Below the pieces are notes generated by a model. The model was not told where the DNA came from. It did no database searches and was given only the letters and a program-made list of their open reading frames with translations. Shown piece after piece: positions 54,256 through 63,143 of a stretch of 64,000 nucleotides of DNA (the stretch's first letter is position 1; each line of letters opens with the position of its first letter). The DNA comes from Melittangium boletus DSM 14713 (lineage in GTDB: Bacteria > Myxococcota > Myxococcia > Myxococcales > Myxococcaceae). A program made the position numbers and the translations under genes. The stretch is from contig NZ_CP022163.1 in assembly GCF_002305855.1 (NCBI RefSeq), positions 8,623,765-8,687,764 on the forward strand, in the 5' to 3' direction.

Positions 54256-56016
54256 CTAGCCGTTGCGGCGCACCATGGCCACGTCGTAGCGGCGCTCGGT
54301 GACGGAGCCCGTGGCCGCGGAGCCCGGCCGGGTCATCGCGCCCGTCTTCTCATCGACGTAGAAGCGGTTGTTCGCGTTGGTATCGCTGCCCTTGCTGGTG
54401 TGGCGGGTGCCCGGATCGTGGAAGGTGTAGTAGGTGCGGCCCTTGTCGTCCACGCCCCGGCCGGTGATGGTGACGAAGTGGTCCGTCAGCCCGTCCACGT
54501 TGTAGTTGGAGTCCTTGTGGCTGACGCCCACCACCACGGGCTTGCCCTTGTCGAGCTGCTGGTCGATGTAGCTGCGGCCCTCGGCGGCCTTCTTCGAGTT
54601 GATGGCGAGCTGGCCCTTGCTGTTCTCGCTGGTGCCCACCTGGATGCGATCCGCCGGCCCGAGCACCTTGGCCCCCGCGGCGCCGGCCATGGCCGTGGCC
54701 GCCTTGAAGCAGGCCGTGTCGCTCGGCGTGTAGCCGTGGCCGCCCTCGAACTGGCTGTAGTAGGGCACCTTCACGTGCTTGGCCGGCAGGGCGCCCTGTT
54801 TCACCGGGGTGGTGTCGTTGTCCGTCTCGGTGGTGGGGCCCTGGTTGGCGGGCGAGGAGGGACGGGCGTCGGCCGGACGGGGCGTGGGCGTGGGCACGTT
54901 GGAGGGCGTGGCCGCGGGCTGCGAGCCCTCGCGCGACAGCATGGCCAGGGCGTCCTTGGACTCCTTCACGAAGCGATCGGCGACGCCCTCCTGCACGTCA
55001 CGCGAGCTCCTGGAGAAGTGCACCAGCTCGCCGTTGGCGCCCCGGCGGCCGCGCTCGGCGTAGATGTCCTTGATGAGCTGCGCGTCGCTCACCGTGGCGG
55101 GGTCGCGGCCCTTGAGCGCGGCCTTGAAGATGTCATCGGCGGCCTTGGGGCCGTGCTGCACGGAGGTGGACCAGGCCACGTCGCGCAGCGCGTGCGAGCG
55201 CGTGTTCACGTCCAGGCCCGTGGCCTTCTTGATCTCCGCGGCGCCCACGTCGTAGTGCGTGGCCTTGATGTAGTCGTGCTGGGCCTGGTCGAAGCCCTTC
55301 GGATCCTTCGCGGCCAGCTGCTTCCAGGCCGTGGAGAAGGCCTCGGTGCCGGGCGTCTTGCCCGCCAGCGCCGCGTGGTACTGCGGGTGGCTCGTCTTGA
55401 GCGAGTCGACGAAGTTCTGCGCCGAGCCGTTCTTGGAGGCGAACTGGTAGGAGCCGTAGGACACGCCGCCGTTGTCACCCTTGCCAGTGGACACGGTGCC
55501 AGCGCCGCGCGCCTCGTACTTGCGGCTCAGGCCGCCCAGCACCTCGCCCGCGGGGGCGGAGGCGGGGGGCTGCTGCTGGGTGCCCGAGGGGCCCGTGGCC
55601 TTGCCCGGCTCGAAGTTGTCCCCGGAGGAGCCCGTCGCGGGACGGGTGCCGGAAGCGCCCGGCAGCTGCAGCTTCTGCCCGACGGCGAGCTTGTTCGGGT
55701 CCTTGATGCCGTTGGCCTGGGCCAGGGCGGACACCGTGGTGTTGTTGCGCTTGGCGATGCCCGACAGCGTGTCGCCCGAGCGGACGGTGTAGGGGGTGGA
55801 GCCCTTCGCATCGAACGAGTCCGGCATCCGCAGGGTCTGTCCGGCGGCCAGCTTGTTCGGGTCCTTGATGCCGTTGGCCTGGGCCAGGGCGTCCACCGTG
55901 GTGTTGTTGCTCTTGGCGATGCCCGACAGCGTGTCTCCCGAACGAACCTTGTAGCTGCTCACTCCAGTCATGGACACCTTACCGGTAGGCCTCGTCCCGA
56001 GGGACGGGGAAGTCAT
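54256..56016 (-). CDS. LysM protein with a murein-hydrolase-like and a C39-like domain
   Basis: A 586-residue protein with no signal peptide. Two LysM domains (YKVRSGDTLSGIAK about 22-65; YTVRSGDTLSGIAK about 75-120) are followed by a linker, then a domain of about 170-330 like phage-tail or VgrG-associated lysozyme-type proteins (GGVSYGSYQFASKNGSA, DVAWSTSVQHG). A C-terminal papain-like C39 domain (about 420-580) has Cys in DTACFKAATAM and His in DHFVTITGRG. The lack of a signal suggests delivery by a contractile or other system, or autolysis. ATG 56016 or 55971. Confidence 0.75.
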   Translation of the reverse strand: MTSPSLGTRPTGKVSMTGVSSYKVRSGDTLSGIAKSNNTTVDALAQANGIKDPNKLAAGQTLRMPDSFDAKGSTPYTVRSGDTLSGIAKRNNTTVSALAQANGIKDPNKLAVGQKLQLPGASGTRPATGSSGDNFEPGKATGPSGTQQQPPASAPAGEVLGGLSRKYEARGAGTVSTGKGDNGGVSYGSYQFASKNGSAQNFVDSLKTSHPQYHAALAGKTPGTEAFSTAWKQLAAKDPKGFDQAQHDYIKATHYDVGAAEIKKATGLDVNTRSHALRDVAWSTSVQHGPKAADDIFKAALKGRDPATVSDAQLIKDIYAERGRRGANGELVHFSRSSRDVQEGVADRFVKESKDALAMLSREGSQPAATPSNVPTPTPRPADARPSSPANQGPTTETDNDTTPVKQGALPAKHVKVPYYSQFEGGHGYTPSDTACFKAATAMAGAAGAKVLGPADRIQVGTSENSKGQLAINSKKAAEGRSYIDQQLDKGKPVVVGVSHKDSNYNVDGLTDHFVTITGRGVDDKGRTYYTFHDPGTRHTSKGSDTNANNRFYVDEKTGAMTRPGSAATGSVTERRYDVAMVRRNG

Positions 56017-56139
56017 TGGCGGGATTATCGCCCCGGGGCGGAGGAAGTTTCCTCTCCCCGGTGAAATCTTCGCCTGCCCCTCCGCGCGTCTCGTGCCCTA
56101 GGCTCGGGCCCCCAGGCTCGAGGACCAGGAGAAATCATC

Positions 56140-57141
56140 ATGTACAACGCGGCGCGTCGGATGATGGGAATCACGTGCGGAGTGGTGTGGGGGTGGGCCC
56201 TGGCCGCCGGGGCCCAATCGGCGGGAGATCCCTCGGGCGTCTATGAGAAGGACGGGGCGGGACTCGTCATCGTCCAGGGGAGCAATGAGACGCTGGTGCG
56301 TTACGAGGCGGGCTTTCCCCAGGGCGAGAGCGTGGGCACGTGCGATTGCGCCTTCGTGGTGGGGAACAAGAGCGCGAGCCGCTGGACGCTGAGCGGCGCG
56401 GACGCCGAGGGCGAGTGGTCCCTGCGCGTGGCGCCGGGGTCGTTCGTGCTGGAGGGCTCGGGACAGGGCTGTTGCGGCGCCGGGTGGCCCGGCAGCGACA
56501 CGTTCTCGCGCGCCACGGCCAAACCCCTCACCTCGTGTCAGGTGAAGGGCGCGCGGGCGGTCTTCCACGCCTCGGACGCGGCGAACACGGCGCGCAAGGC
56601 GTATGTGGTCGCGGGAGACAAGGTGGAAACCGTCATTCCCGCCTCCGAGCCCGCCCTGGTGCCCGCGCGCTTCAAGGGCCCGAGCAAGGTGACGGCGGGA
56701 CTGCTCGAGCGCACGCAACTGGAGTGCGCGGCGCCCGGGGGCGTGAAGGCGGAACAACTCCAGCCGCTCGCCGGCACGTGGATTTCGCTCACGAAGAAGG
56801 GCAAGGGCTACGTCATTTCCAAGCCCTGCTCCGCGGAGACCCCGAGCTTCACCGTCGAGCCGTCCACCGCCCAGATGGAGATCCAACTCGGCCAGGAGAG
56901 CACGCGCGTCCAGGTGACGAAGCTCACGCCCGGCGCCGGAGCGGGGGCCTGGTCGCTGGAGCTGACCGGGGGGAATGGCGGCGCCCGCGAGCAGGTGGAG
57001 TGGAAGGTGACCGACGCGGCCAAGGGCCTGGTCACCCTGCGCGGCTCCCAGCTCTTCGCCAAGAGCCGCGTCTACGTGCGCGGCGACAAGAAGTCCGCCT
57101 ACCCCGTGGAGGCCGAGAAGGGGTGTGACGAGTACGAATAG
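56140..57141 (+). CDS. Hypothetical secreted protein
   Basis: A 333-residue protein with a signal peptide (residues 1-27, ending GAQSA). The rest is beta-rich, with several cysteines (CDCAF, GCCGAG) and two repeated beta-blocks. No family is recognised. ATG 56140 is supported by an AGGAG-like site (CCAGGAGAAAT) upstream. Confidence 0.7.
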   Translation: MYNAARRMMGITCGVVWGWALAAGAQSAGDPSGVYEKDGAGLVIVQGSNETLVRYEAGFPQGESVGTCDCAFVVGNKSASRWTLSGADAEGEWSLRVAPGSFVLEGSGQGCCGAGWPGSDTFSRATAKPLTSCQVKGARAVFHASDAANTARKAYVVAGDKVETVIPASEPALVPARFKGPSKVTAGLLERTQLECAAPGGVKAEQLQPLAGTWISLTKKGKGYVISKPCSAETPSFTVEPSTAQMEIQLGQESTRVQVTKLTPGAGAGAWSLELTGGNGGAREQVEWKVTDAAKGLVTLRGSQLFAKSRVYVRGDKKSAYPVEAEKGCDEYE

Positions 57142-57153
57142 CGCGCCCCCGCG

Positions 57154-57714
57154 TCACGGTGGGCCGTTATAGGTGGGGTCGTCTCCCGGGAAGAAGTTCC
57201 TGCCACGCACGTCGTAGGTGCATTCGAGCTGGGAGCCGTCCTCGAAGCGCGCGTCGATCTTCCCCTCGAGGTTGTTGGCGTCCGCGAGCTTCACGGTGAG
57301 GGAGCCGCCCCTCAGCTCGGGTGCGTCCGTGGGGGTCTGGATGCTCCAGATGGACACCCTGCCGTCCTGGGGCAACCGCTGGTTCGATTCGTCCTCGGTC
57401 AGGACGAGCGGCAGCTCCGTCGTGTCCTGCTCCGCGGGGAGCCGGATCTCCAGCAGCAGCCGGAGCGCGCCGTCCCCGTAGAGGAGTTCGAGCTGCGCCC
57501 CTCGGACATACGCGCCTGTGTTCGAGGGTCTGAAGGGCATCGGGCGGATGACGAGCATGCTGTCGCCATCGATGTCGCCCTGGATGCGCGTGCCACCCAC
57601 GAAGCCCTCGCATCTCCCGCTCGGACCGCACCCCGTGAGCAGCGAGGCTCCGAGCAAGAGACCGGTGGCACCACGGCGGATACCCGAGGAGACGAAAGGA
57701 GTCATATGGGTCAT
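57154..57714 (-). CDS. Hypothetical lipoprotein
   Basis: A product of about 186 residues with a lipobox (SLLTGC) and a Gly/Asp-rich beta-domain containing GDIDGDSM and LEGKIDARFEDGSQLECTYD-like segments (abridged). No named family is recognised. ATG 57714 or 57705. It converges on the secreted protein gene with only 12 bp between stops. Confidence 0.7.
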   Translation of the reverse strand: MTHMTPFVSSGIRRGATGLLLGASLLTGCGPSGRCEGFVGGTRIQGDIDGDSMLVIRPMPFRPSNTGAYVRGAQLELLYGDGALRLLLEIRLPAEQDTTELPLVLTEDESNQRLPQDGRVSIWSIQTPTDAPELRGGSLTVKLADANNLEGKIDARFEDGSQLECTYDVRGRNFFPGDDPTYNGPP

Positions 57715-57833
57715 CCAACCATTCCGGGTGTGCTGGAGTCGACGGGGACCCCGGAAACGTTCTTGACCTGAACGTTCGTTCCGTCCAATTTGCCACGGCC
57801 CCGCGCGGTGCGGGGCCTCACCCAGGAGCACCC

Positions 57834-58289
57834 ATGCCCAAGGCGATTCCCGACGGATTTCACTCCCTGACGCCCTACCTTTCGCTGCGCGATGCCGCGA
57901 AGGCCGTCGAGTTCTACAAGGCGGCCCTCGGCGCGGTCGAGCTGTACACGCTGCCGATGCCGGGTGGGAAGATCGCTCACGGGGAGCTCCAGATTGGTGA
58001 CTCGCGGCTCATGTTCTCGGACGAGATGCCGGAGTGGGGCAACAAGAGCGCGAAGAGCTACGGCGGCACGCCGGTGGGGCTCTGTGTCTACACCGAGGAC
58101 GTGGACGCCCTCGCCGAGCGCTTCGTGAAGGCCGGCGGAAAGGTCGTGCGCCCGCTGGAGAACCAGTTCTACGGCGACCGCTCGGGCCAGTTCGAGGATC
58201 CCGAGGGCTACAAGTGGACCCTCTCGCAGCACGTCGAGGAAGTGTCGCCCGAGGAGATGCAGCGCCGCATGGCGAAGATGGGCGGGTAG
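57834..58289 (+). CDS. VOC (glyoxalase/PhnB-like) family protein
   Basis: A 151-residue protein with the vicinal-oxygen-chelate pattern of PhnB-type proteins: LSLRDAAKAVEFYKAALG, HGELQIGDSRLMFSDE, and FEDPEGYKWTL near the C-terminus. The function of this branch is usually unknown; some members confer resistance or have dioxygenase-like roles. ATG 57834 has a CAGGAGCA ribosome-binding site. DUF2277 follows 33 bp downstream. Confidence 0.87.
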   Translation: MPKAIPDGFHSLTPYLSLRDAAKAVEFYKAALGAVELYTLPMPGGKIAHGELQIGDSRLMFSDEMPEWGNKSAKSYGGTPVGLCVYTEDVDALAERFVKAGGKVVRPLENQFYGDRSGQFEDPEGYKWTLSQHVEEVSPEEMQRRMAKMGG

Positions 58290-58322
58290 AGCGCCTGTCA
58301 CCCGGCCTGCTAGTCTTCAGGC

Positions 58323-58592
58323 ATGTGCCGGAACATCAAACCCCTGTTCAACTTCGCGCCGCCCGCCACCGATGACGACATCCGCGCGGCGGCGCTCCAG
58401 TTCGTTCGGAAGATCGCGGGGACGCGCAAGCCTTCCAAGCAGAACACCGACGCCTTCGAGGTCGCCGTCGAGGAGATCTTCCAGAGTTCCAAGCGCATGC
58501 TCGAGGGGCTCGTGGCCACGACGCCTCCCAAGGACCGGGCCCGCTTCGAGGCCATGAAGAAGCTGCGCTACAAGACCTCCGAGCCGCGTTGA
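58323..58592 (+). CDS. DUF2277 family protein
   Basis: An 89-residue protein matching DUF2277 closely: MCRNIKPLFNFAPPATDDDI at the start, ALQFVRKIAG, then TPPKDRARFEA. The family is conserved in many bacteria without known function. It lies between VOC and VanW genes on the same strand, probably in one transcription unit. Confidence 0.88.
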   Translation: MCRNIKPLFNFAPPATDDDIRAAALQFVRKIAGTRKPSKQNTDAFEVAVEEIFQSSKRMLEGLVATTPPKDRARFEAMKKLRYKTSEPR

Positions 58593-58602
58593 GGCGGTGA
58601 CC

Positions 58603-59496
58603 ATGGCCTCCCCGGCACCTCGGCTCTCCGAACTCTCCGCCCCGGCGTTGTGGTGGCGCAGGAGCAAGCAGCTCGTCCTCCAGGCGAACCGGCTGGTGCG
58701 GTGGACGGCCACGCCCGAGCGCTGGCCGCGCCCCGTGCTCGCGCCCACGCGGGGGTTGTCCGTCCTGGTGGCCTCCCACCGCGTGGACATGGCACGGGCG
58801 GACCCCGAGGCGGATCCCCTGCTGGAGGCGGGCAAGCAGCACAACCTGCGGCTCGCGGCGCCCGCGTTCGATGGCCTGTGGGTGACGCCCGATCGGCCCC
58901 TGTCCTTCTGGCGCGTCCTCGGCCGGTTGTCGGAGCACGCGGGCTACCGGCATGGCCTGGCGTTGAGGGGAGGGTGTCTCACTCCGTCCATTGGCGGGGG
59001 CATCTGCCTGCTGGCCAATGCCCTCTTCGAGCTGGCGGCGCGTCAGGGCTGGCACATCCTCGAGCGCTTTGGGCACACGATGGAGGCCGTGCCCCCGTTG
59101 GAGGGCGCGCTGTGGGGGATGGACGCCACGGTGGCCTGGCCCTACGTGGACCTGGTGGTGGCGCCGCGCGAGGGGCCCGTGCGACTCGGGGCCCGCGTCG
59201 TTGAAGGCCAACTGCGGCTCTCCTTCCACGGCGAGGCCGCTCCCCGGACGCGCTCCCGGCTCTGGGCCGAGGACGACTCGCTGGTGGAGACGGCGGAGGG
59301 GTGGGTGCGCTCCAATCGAATCGTCCGCGCGGTGGAGGACGTGGCCACGGGGACGGTGCTGGAGACGGGCACCGTCGCGGAGAACCGGCGCCGGCTGCTC
59401 AGCCCCGAGTCGCGCCAGCGCACGTGCCTGACGTGTGGAGAGACCGCGTGCCACGCGCGGGTCGAGGTGCCCGCGTCCGAGGGGCGAAGCCCGTGA
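58603..59496 (+). CDS. VanW-family protein
   Basis: A product of about 297 residues with the VanW core: RGGCLTPSIGGGICLLANALF (abridged: GGGICLLANALF) and RFGHTMEAV. It is named after an accessory gene of a VanB vancomycin-resistance cluster, but the biochemical role is unresolved. ATG 58603 is preferred (GAGGCGG upstream), with GTG 58597 possible. Its stop overlaps the GTG of the next gene (GTGA), indicating translational coupling. Confidence 0.87.
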   Translation: MASPAPRLSELSAPALWWRRSKQLVLQANRLVRWTATPERWPRPVLAPTRGLSVLVASHRVDMARADPEADPLLEAGKQHNLRLAAPAFDGLWVTPDRPLSFWRVLGRLSEHAGYRHGLALRGGCLTPSIGGGICLLANALFELAARQGWHILERFGHTMEAVPPLEGALWGMDATVAWPYVDLVVAPREGPVRLGARVVEGQLRLSFHGEAAPRTRSRLWAEDDSLVETAEGWVRSNRIVRAVEDVATGTVLETGTVAENRRRLLSPESRQRTCLTCGETACHARVEVPASEGRSP

Positions 59497-60551
59497 GGCT
59501 CGTCCTCGCGCCAGAGCCCGCGCCGTGGTTGCGGCGGCTGCCCTCCGTGCTGGGAGAAGGCGTCCCGGCGGACGTGTGGGCGCCGTGGTCGCTGCCCGGA
59601 GGGCCCGAGCGTTGGGGCGTGGTGCCGTCGCGGGTCCGTACGGCGTGGCGGCGGCGGGTACTGCCGGCGGATGAGGGCTCCCGGATCTGGGGACTGCTGG
59701 GGGGATGGGCGGTGGTGGAGGCGGGAATGCGGTGGCGGGGCCACTCGGCGGCGGCCACCTTCCAGTCCCGCTTCCTGCTGCGGAGGCTCATGGCGCAAGG
59801 GGTCGCGCCCTTGCTGTCCCCGGTGGCCCGGTTGGAGACCGTGGTGGCTCCCTCCCTGTGCGCACGCGAGGTCTTCGCGGTGGCGCGTCGCCGGGGTGCT
59901 CGGTGTGTGTTGATCGAGGATCTTCCCTCGTTGCGTCATCTGCACGCGGATCTGGATGCGGCGGCGGAGCGCCACCCGGAAGAGGCCTTCCTGCGCAACC
60001 ACCGGGCCACCGCGGCGGACGTGGCCCGGCAGGAGGCGGAGCGCGTGCTGGCGGACGAAATCTGGGTGCGCGGGGAGTTCCTTCGCGAGCGGCTGCTGGC
60101 GGCGGGGTATTCGCGGGAGCGGCTGCGCGAGCTATGGCCCCTGGAGGCGCGTGTGCCCCGAGTCGATGCCCGGACGGGGAGGGCGGAGCGGGTGGCCCTG
60201 CTCGCCGGTCCCGCCCTGGCTCGCGGTGGGTTGAACGAGGCCCTGGAGGTGATTCGGGCCCGTCCCGGGTGGCGTCTGTGGGTGCGGCCCACCGAGGGGA
60301 CGGAGCTGGGGCGGCTGGAGCATCCCCAAGTCACGCGGGTGACGGAGCAGGCGCAGCGGAGCCTCGAGGGCGTGGACGCCGTGTTGGCGCTGTCCTGGTG
60401 CGAGAGCCACCCGGCGGAGGTGGCGCTCGCGGCGGCCCGAGGCATTCTCGTCATCGCCACGGATCGGGCCTCGGGCTTCGTGTCCTGTCAGCGGGTGCCG
60501 CGCGGGGATGTCTCCGCCGTGCTCTCGGCGCTGGACGCGCTGGTCGCATAG
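59493..60551 (+). CDS. Glycosyltransferase, GT4-like
   Basis: A 352-residue protein with a C-terminal GT-B appearance: EAERVLADEIWVRGEFLRERLLAAGY, VALLAGPALARGG, and ESHPAEVALAAARG (abridged as motifs, the last resembling the E-x7-E-like donor-binding region). The GTG start overlaps the VanW stop. The product may act on a cell-surface or cell-wall glycan. The donor and acceptor are unknown. It overlaps the convergent GH128-like gene by 64 bp. Confidence 0.62.
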   Translation: MRLVLAPEPAPWLRRLPSVLGEGVPADVWAPWSLPGGPERWGVVPSRVRTAWRRRVLPADEGSRIWGLLGGWAVVEAGMRWRGHSAAATFQSRFLLRRLMAQGVAPLLSPVARLETVVAPSLCAREVFAVARRRGARCVLIEDLPSLRHLHADLDAAAERHPEEAFLRNHRATAADVARQEAERVLADEIWVRGEFLRERLLAAGYSRERLRELWPLEARVPRVDARTGRAERVALLAGPALARGGLNEALEVIRARPGWRLWVRPTEGTELGRLEHPQVTRVTEQAQRSLEGVDAVLALSWCESHPAEVALAAARGILVIATDRASGFVSCQRVPRGDVSAVLSALDALVA

Positions 60552-61429
60552 GGCAGCGAGAGGTAGTGCGCGCCCAGCTCCGTCAGGGTTCCCGGAGCGC
60601 CCAGCAAGCTCGCGAAGCACGGATCATTCGTCCACCGGCCCGTGAACCAGGCATAGCGGAACACGTCCGCGCGGCTCTCACAGACGGCCACCATCTCCGT
60701 CATCTGTGCCTTCTGCTTGGCGACCGAGTCGATCTGCGCGCCATCCTTCTGGCTATGGCAGTTGGCGAACTCCGTGACCCAGAAGGGCTTGCCGTACTTC
60801 TTGAGCCGGTCCAGTTGGCCCGCGAGTCCATAGTCGTACCAGTGGAACGCGAGGTAATCGATGCGCGGGTCGCGATTCCCATTCGCCGCGCGGTAGGCCG
60901 AGTAGAAGGCATCGAGCCAGACCACGGGATCCGAGTAACCCGGATAGGTCCCCCAGCTCATCGCGGGGCCGACCAACCGCACCCCCGTGTTCGCGGCGAC
61001 GCTCTCGTACCGGGGCCACAGCCGAGCCGCGTCCTGGGGCGACATGTTCGCCTGATCCATGAGATTGGGCTCGTTGAGCAGCAGCAGGTACTGGATGTCG
61101 GGATGGGCCTTGAGGAAGGACTCGATGCTCGCGGCGTCGAAGTTCCCGTTCCACAGCATGGGGATGAAGTCCATGCCATAGCGGGACGGGTAGTCCGCGG
61201 GCACGTTCCCATGGGGCCGGGGGCTCCAGTTGTACCACCAGCTCACGCCAGGAGAGAGGGCGGCGAGGTCCTCGGGCGCCGCCAGGTCGAAGGCAATCCC
61301 TCTCTTGGCGCTCTTGGTCAGAGGGGTCCCCTTGTCCACCGGGGTGGGGGAATCCGTGTTGGACGAACTGGCACCACACCCCAGCAGCATGAGCGCCGCG
61401 ATGCATGCCGATGCGACCCGATGTTTCAT
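60488..61429 (-). CDS. GH128-like (Asl1-type) glycoside hydrolase lipoprotein
   Basis: A 313-residue lipoprotein (MLLGC lipobox). The TIM-barrel domain has the Asl1/GH128 layout: SWWYNWSP near the start, MLWNG, LLLNEPN with the predicted acid/base Glu, and FWVTEFA with the nucleophile Glu. GH128 enzymes are beta-1,3-glucanases, so it may attack fungal or other glucans. Its last 20 residues lie within the convergent glycosyltransferase gene. Confidence 0.82.
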   Translation of the reverse strand: MKHRVASACIAALMLLGCGASSSNTDSPTPVDKGTPLTKSAKRGIAFDLAAPEDLAALSPGVSWWYNWSPRPHGNVPADYPSRYGMDFIPMLWNGNFDAASIESFLKAHPDIQYLLLLNEPNLMDQANMSPQDAARLWPRYESVAANTGVRLVGPAMSWGTYPGYSDPVVWLDAFYSAYRAANGNRDPRIDYLAFHWYDYGLAGQLDRLKKYGKPFWVTEFANCHSQKDGAQIDSVAKQKAQMTEMVAVCESRADVFRYAWFTGRWTNDPCFASLLGAPGTLTELGAHYLSLPYATSASSAESTAETSPRGTR

Positions 61430-61837
61430 GTGTCTTCACCTTCGAGCGAGGGGGAAAATCCAGTGCGCATCATCATTGATCCCACCGGAGGTTCATTTTG
61501 TTTGTCAGTCACGGGGACGAGGTTTCGTCCGGGGCGTTGACGCGGCCAGGGTGCGATGGCACCTTGCCCACAACGGATCGCGTGCTCCACTCACGCGGCG
61601 GGAGGTGTGCCATGGGGACTGTACTGAAAGGTGTCTCGGGTCACTCCACGCCGATGCTCGCCTGACCGGGCGCGCTCCGCTCCCTCGCTGAAGTCGAGAC
61701 GAACGGACCCACCGCCCTCGGGGCGCGGGTGTCGGCACGGACTTTCGCCGTACTGACTCGGCCCACGTGTGTCCCGTGTGCTCCCCACCTGGAGCGCGCG
61801 GGGCCTCGTGCGGCCCGCCGGGAACCGTTCGTCTTTC
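61430..61837. other. Intergenic region without a recognised gene
   Basis: About 400 bp upstream of the divergent GH128-like and RbfA-like genes. Open frames on both strands overlap, but none has a recognisable product or ribosome-binding site. Confidence 0.45.
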
Positions 61838-62290
61838 ATGACTTCTTCCAAGCATCGCCGTAGCCGCGCACCTCGCCGGGGCGCGGAGTCCTCCCCGTTG
61901 TCCTCCGAAGTCGAGTCCATCCCCGCGCGCCACCTGCGCGTCCAGTCCACCTTGTTCCAGGAGGTGTCCCGCCTCTTCCGGGGAGAACTGTCGGATCCCC
62001 TGCTCGAGGGCGTCGCGGTGACGTCGCTCGAGCTGACGCCGGACGGGCGCAATGCCCGGATTGGCTTCACGCTTCCTCCCGAGCTCGCGCACGCCGGGCC
62101 CGCTCCGGTCGAGGCGGCCCTCACCCGCGCCAGTGGCTTCATTCGCGCGCAGCTCGCGCTCGGCTTGGATCTCAAGCGCGTGCCGCACCTGCGCTTCATC
62201 TACGTGGGCGTGGCCTTCCCCGAGCTCTCCAGTCCCGAATCCGGCGTCCCCACCTGGGACGAGGAGTCCGAGGAAGGGGGTGAGTCATGA
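61838..62290 (+). CDS. RbfA-like protein (ribosome-binding-factor A paralogue)
   Basis: A 150-residue protein with the RbfA KH-like pattern: RHLRVQSTLFQEVSRLFRGELSDP (abridged: RVQSTLFQEVSRLF), a VTSLELTPDGRNARIGF beta-strand region, and a VPHLRFIYV strand at the C-terminus. RbfA helps mature the 30S subunit. Its location next to a broken RtcB gene, and a divergent acidic C-terminus, suggest a paralogue rather than the housekeeping copy. It overlaps the next gene by 4 bp. Confidence 0.72.
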   Translation: MTSSKHRRSRAPRRGAESSPLSSEVESIPARHLRVQSTLFQEVSRLFRGELSDPLLEGVAVTSLELTPDGRNARIGFTLPPELAHAGPAPVEAALTRASGFIRAQLALGLDLKRVPHLRFIYVGVAFPELSSPESGVPTWDEESEEGGES

Positions 62291-63089
62291 TGCCCCGCAT
62301 CATCGAGAGCCCGCCGGGGGCCGTCCCCATCCTCGCCTGGGCCCGCGCGGTGCCAGCGGGCGCGGTGAAGCAGCTCCAGCACATCGCGAGTCAGCCCTAT
62401 GTCACCGGACACGTGGCCGCCATGCCAGACGTCCACGTGTCCGAGGGCGTCGCCGTGGGCACCGTCTTCGCCACCGAGCACCACATCGTCCCCGGGGCAC
62501 TGGGAGGAGACCTCGGCTGTGGCGTGAGCGCGGTGCGCTTCGACTTCCCCGCCGCGGCGCTCGACCGGGCGGAGCTGGAGCGCCTGCTCGCCGCGTTCGC
62601 TCGGGCCGTGCCCGTGGGGGACGCGGTGCACCGGGGGCGAGGGGTGCCACTGCAACCCGGGCTCGAGGCCGAGCGCCTCTCCACCCACCGCCTCCAGCGT
62701 GAGTGGGAACGGCTGGCCCCGAGGCACCTCGGGACGCTCGGGGGTGGCAATCATTTCCTGGAACTGGACCGCGACGCCGGGGGCGACCTCTGGCTGCTGC
62801 TCCACACGGGCTCACGGGGAGTGGGGGCCGCCATCGCCGCGCACCACCTGCGCGTGGCCCACGCTTCCGGGGAAGGCACGCTCCCGGGCCTGCGCACGGA
62901 CACGCCCGAGGGCGCCCGGCCGCGCTGGAGCACGCCCTGCGCCGGGTGGTGTTCGACGCGGGCCGGGTGGCTTCACTGGTGGAGGAGGCTCCGGCCGTCT
63001 ACCGCGACATCACCGAGGTCCTCGAGGATGAGGAGGAATTGGTGACCGCGCTGCGGCGCCTCACGCCCATCTCCGTGCTCAAGGGCTGA
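62287..63089 (+). pseudogene. RtcB-family RNA ligase gene with an internal deletion
   Basis: The 5' part encodes typical RtcB sequence (PDVHVSEGVAVGTVF, GGDLGCG, LGGGNHFLEL, HTGSRGVG) up to about residue 215. The reading frame then jumps: after the TPEGA region, the family C-terminus (ALRRVVFDAGR, EDEEELVTALRRLTPISVLKG) is found in another frame. About 130-150 residues that should contain the guanylated His are absent. Thus a deletion of a few hundred bp out of frame has inactivated it. The 4-bp overlap with the RbfA-like gene indicates an ancestral operon. Confidence 0.78.
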
Positions 63090-63143
63090 TTCAGACGTTC
63101 AACTCCCCGGGTGGTGTTCTCGCTGCCCGGGGAGGAACATCCC

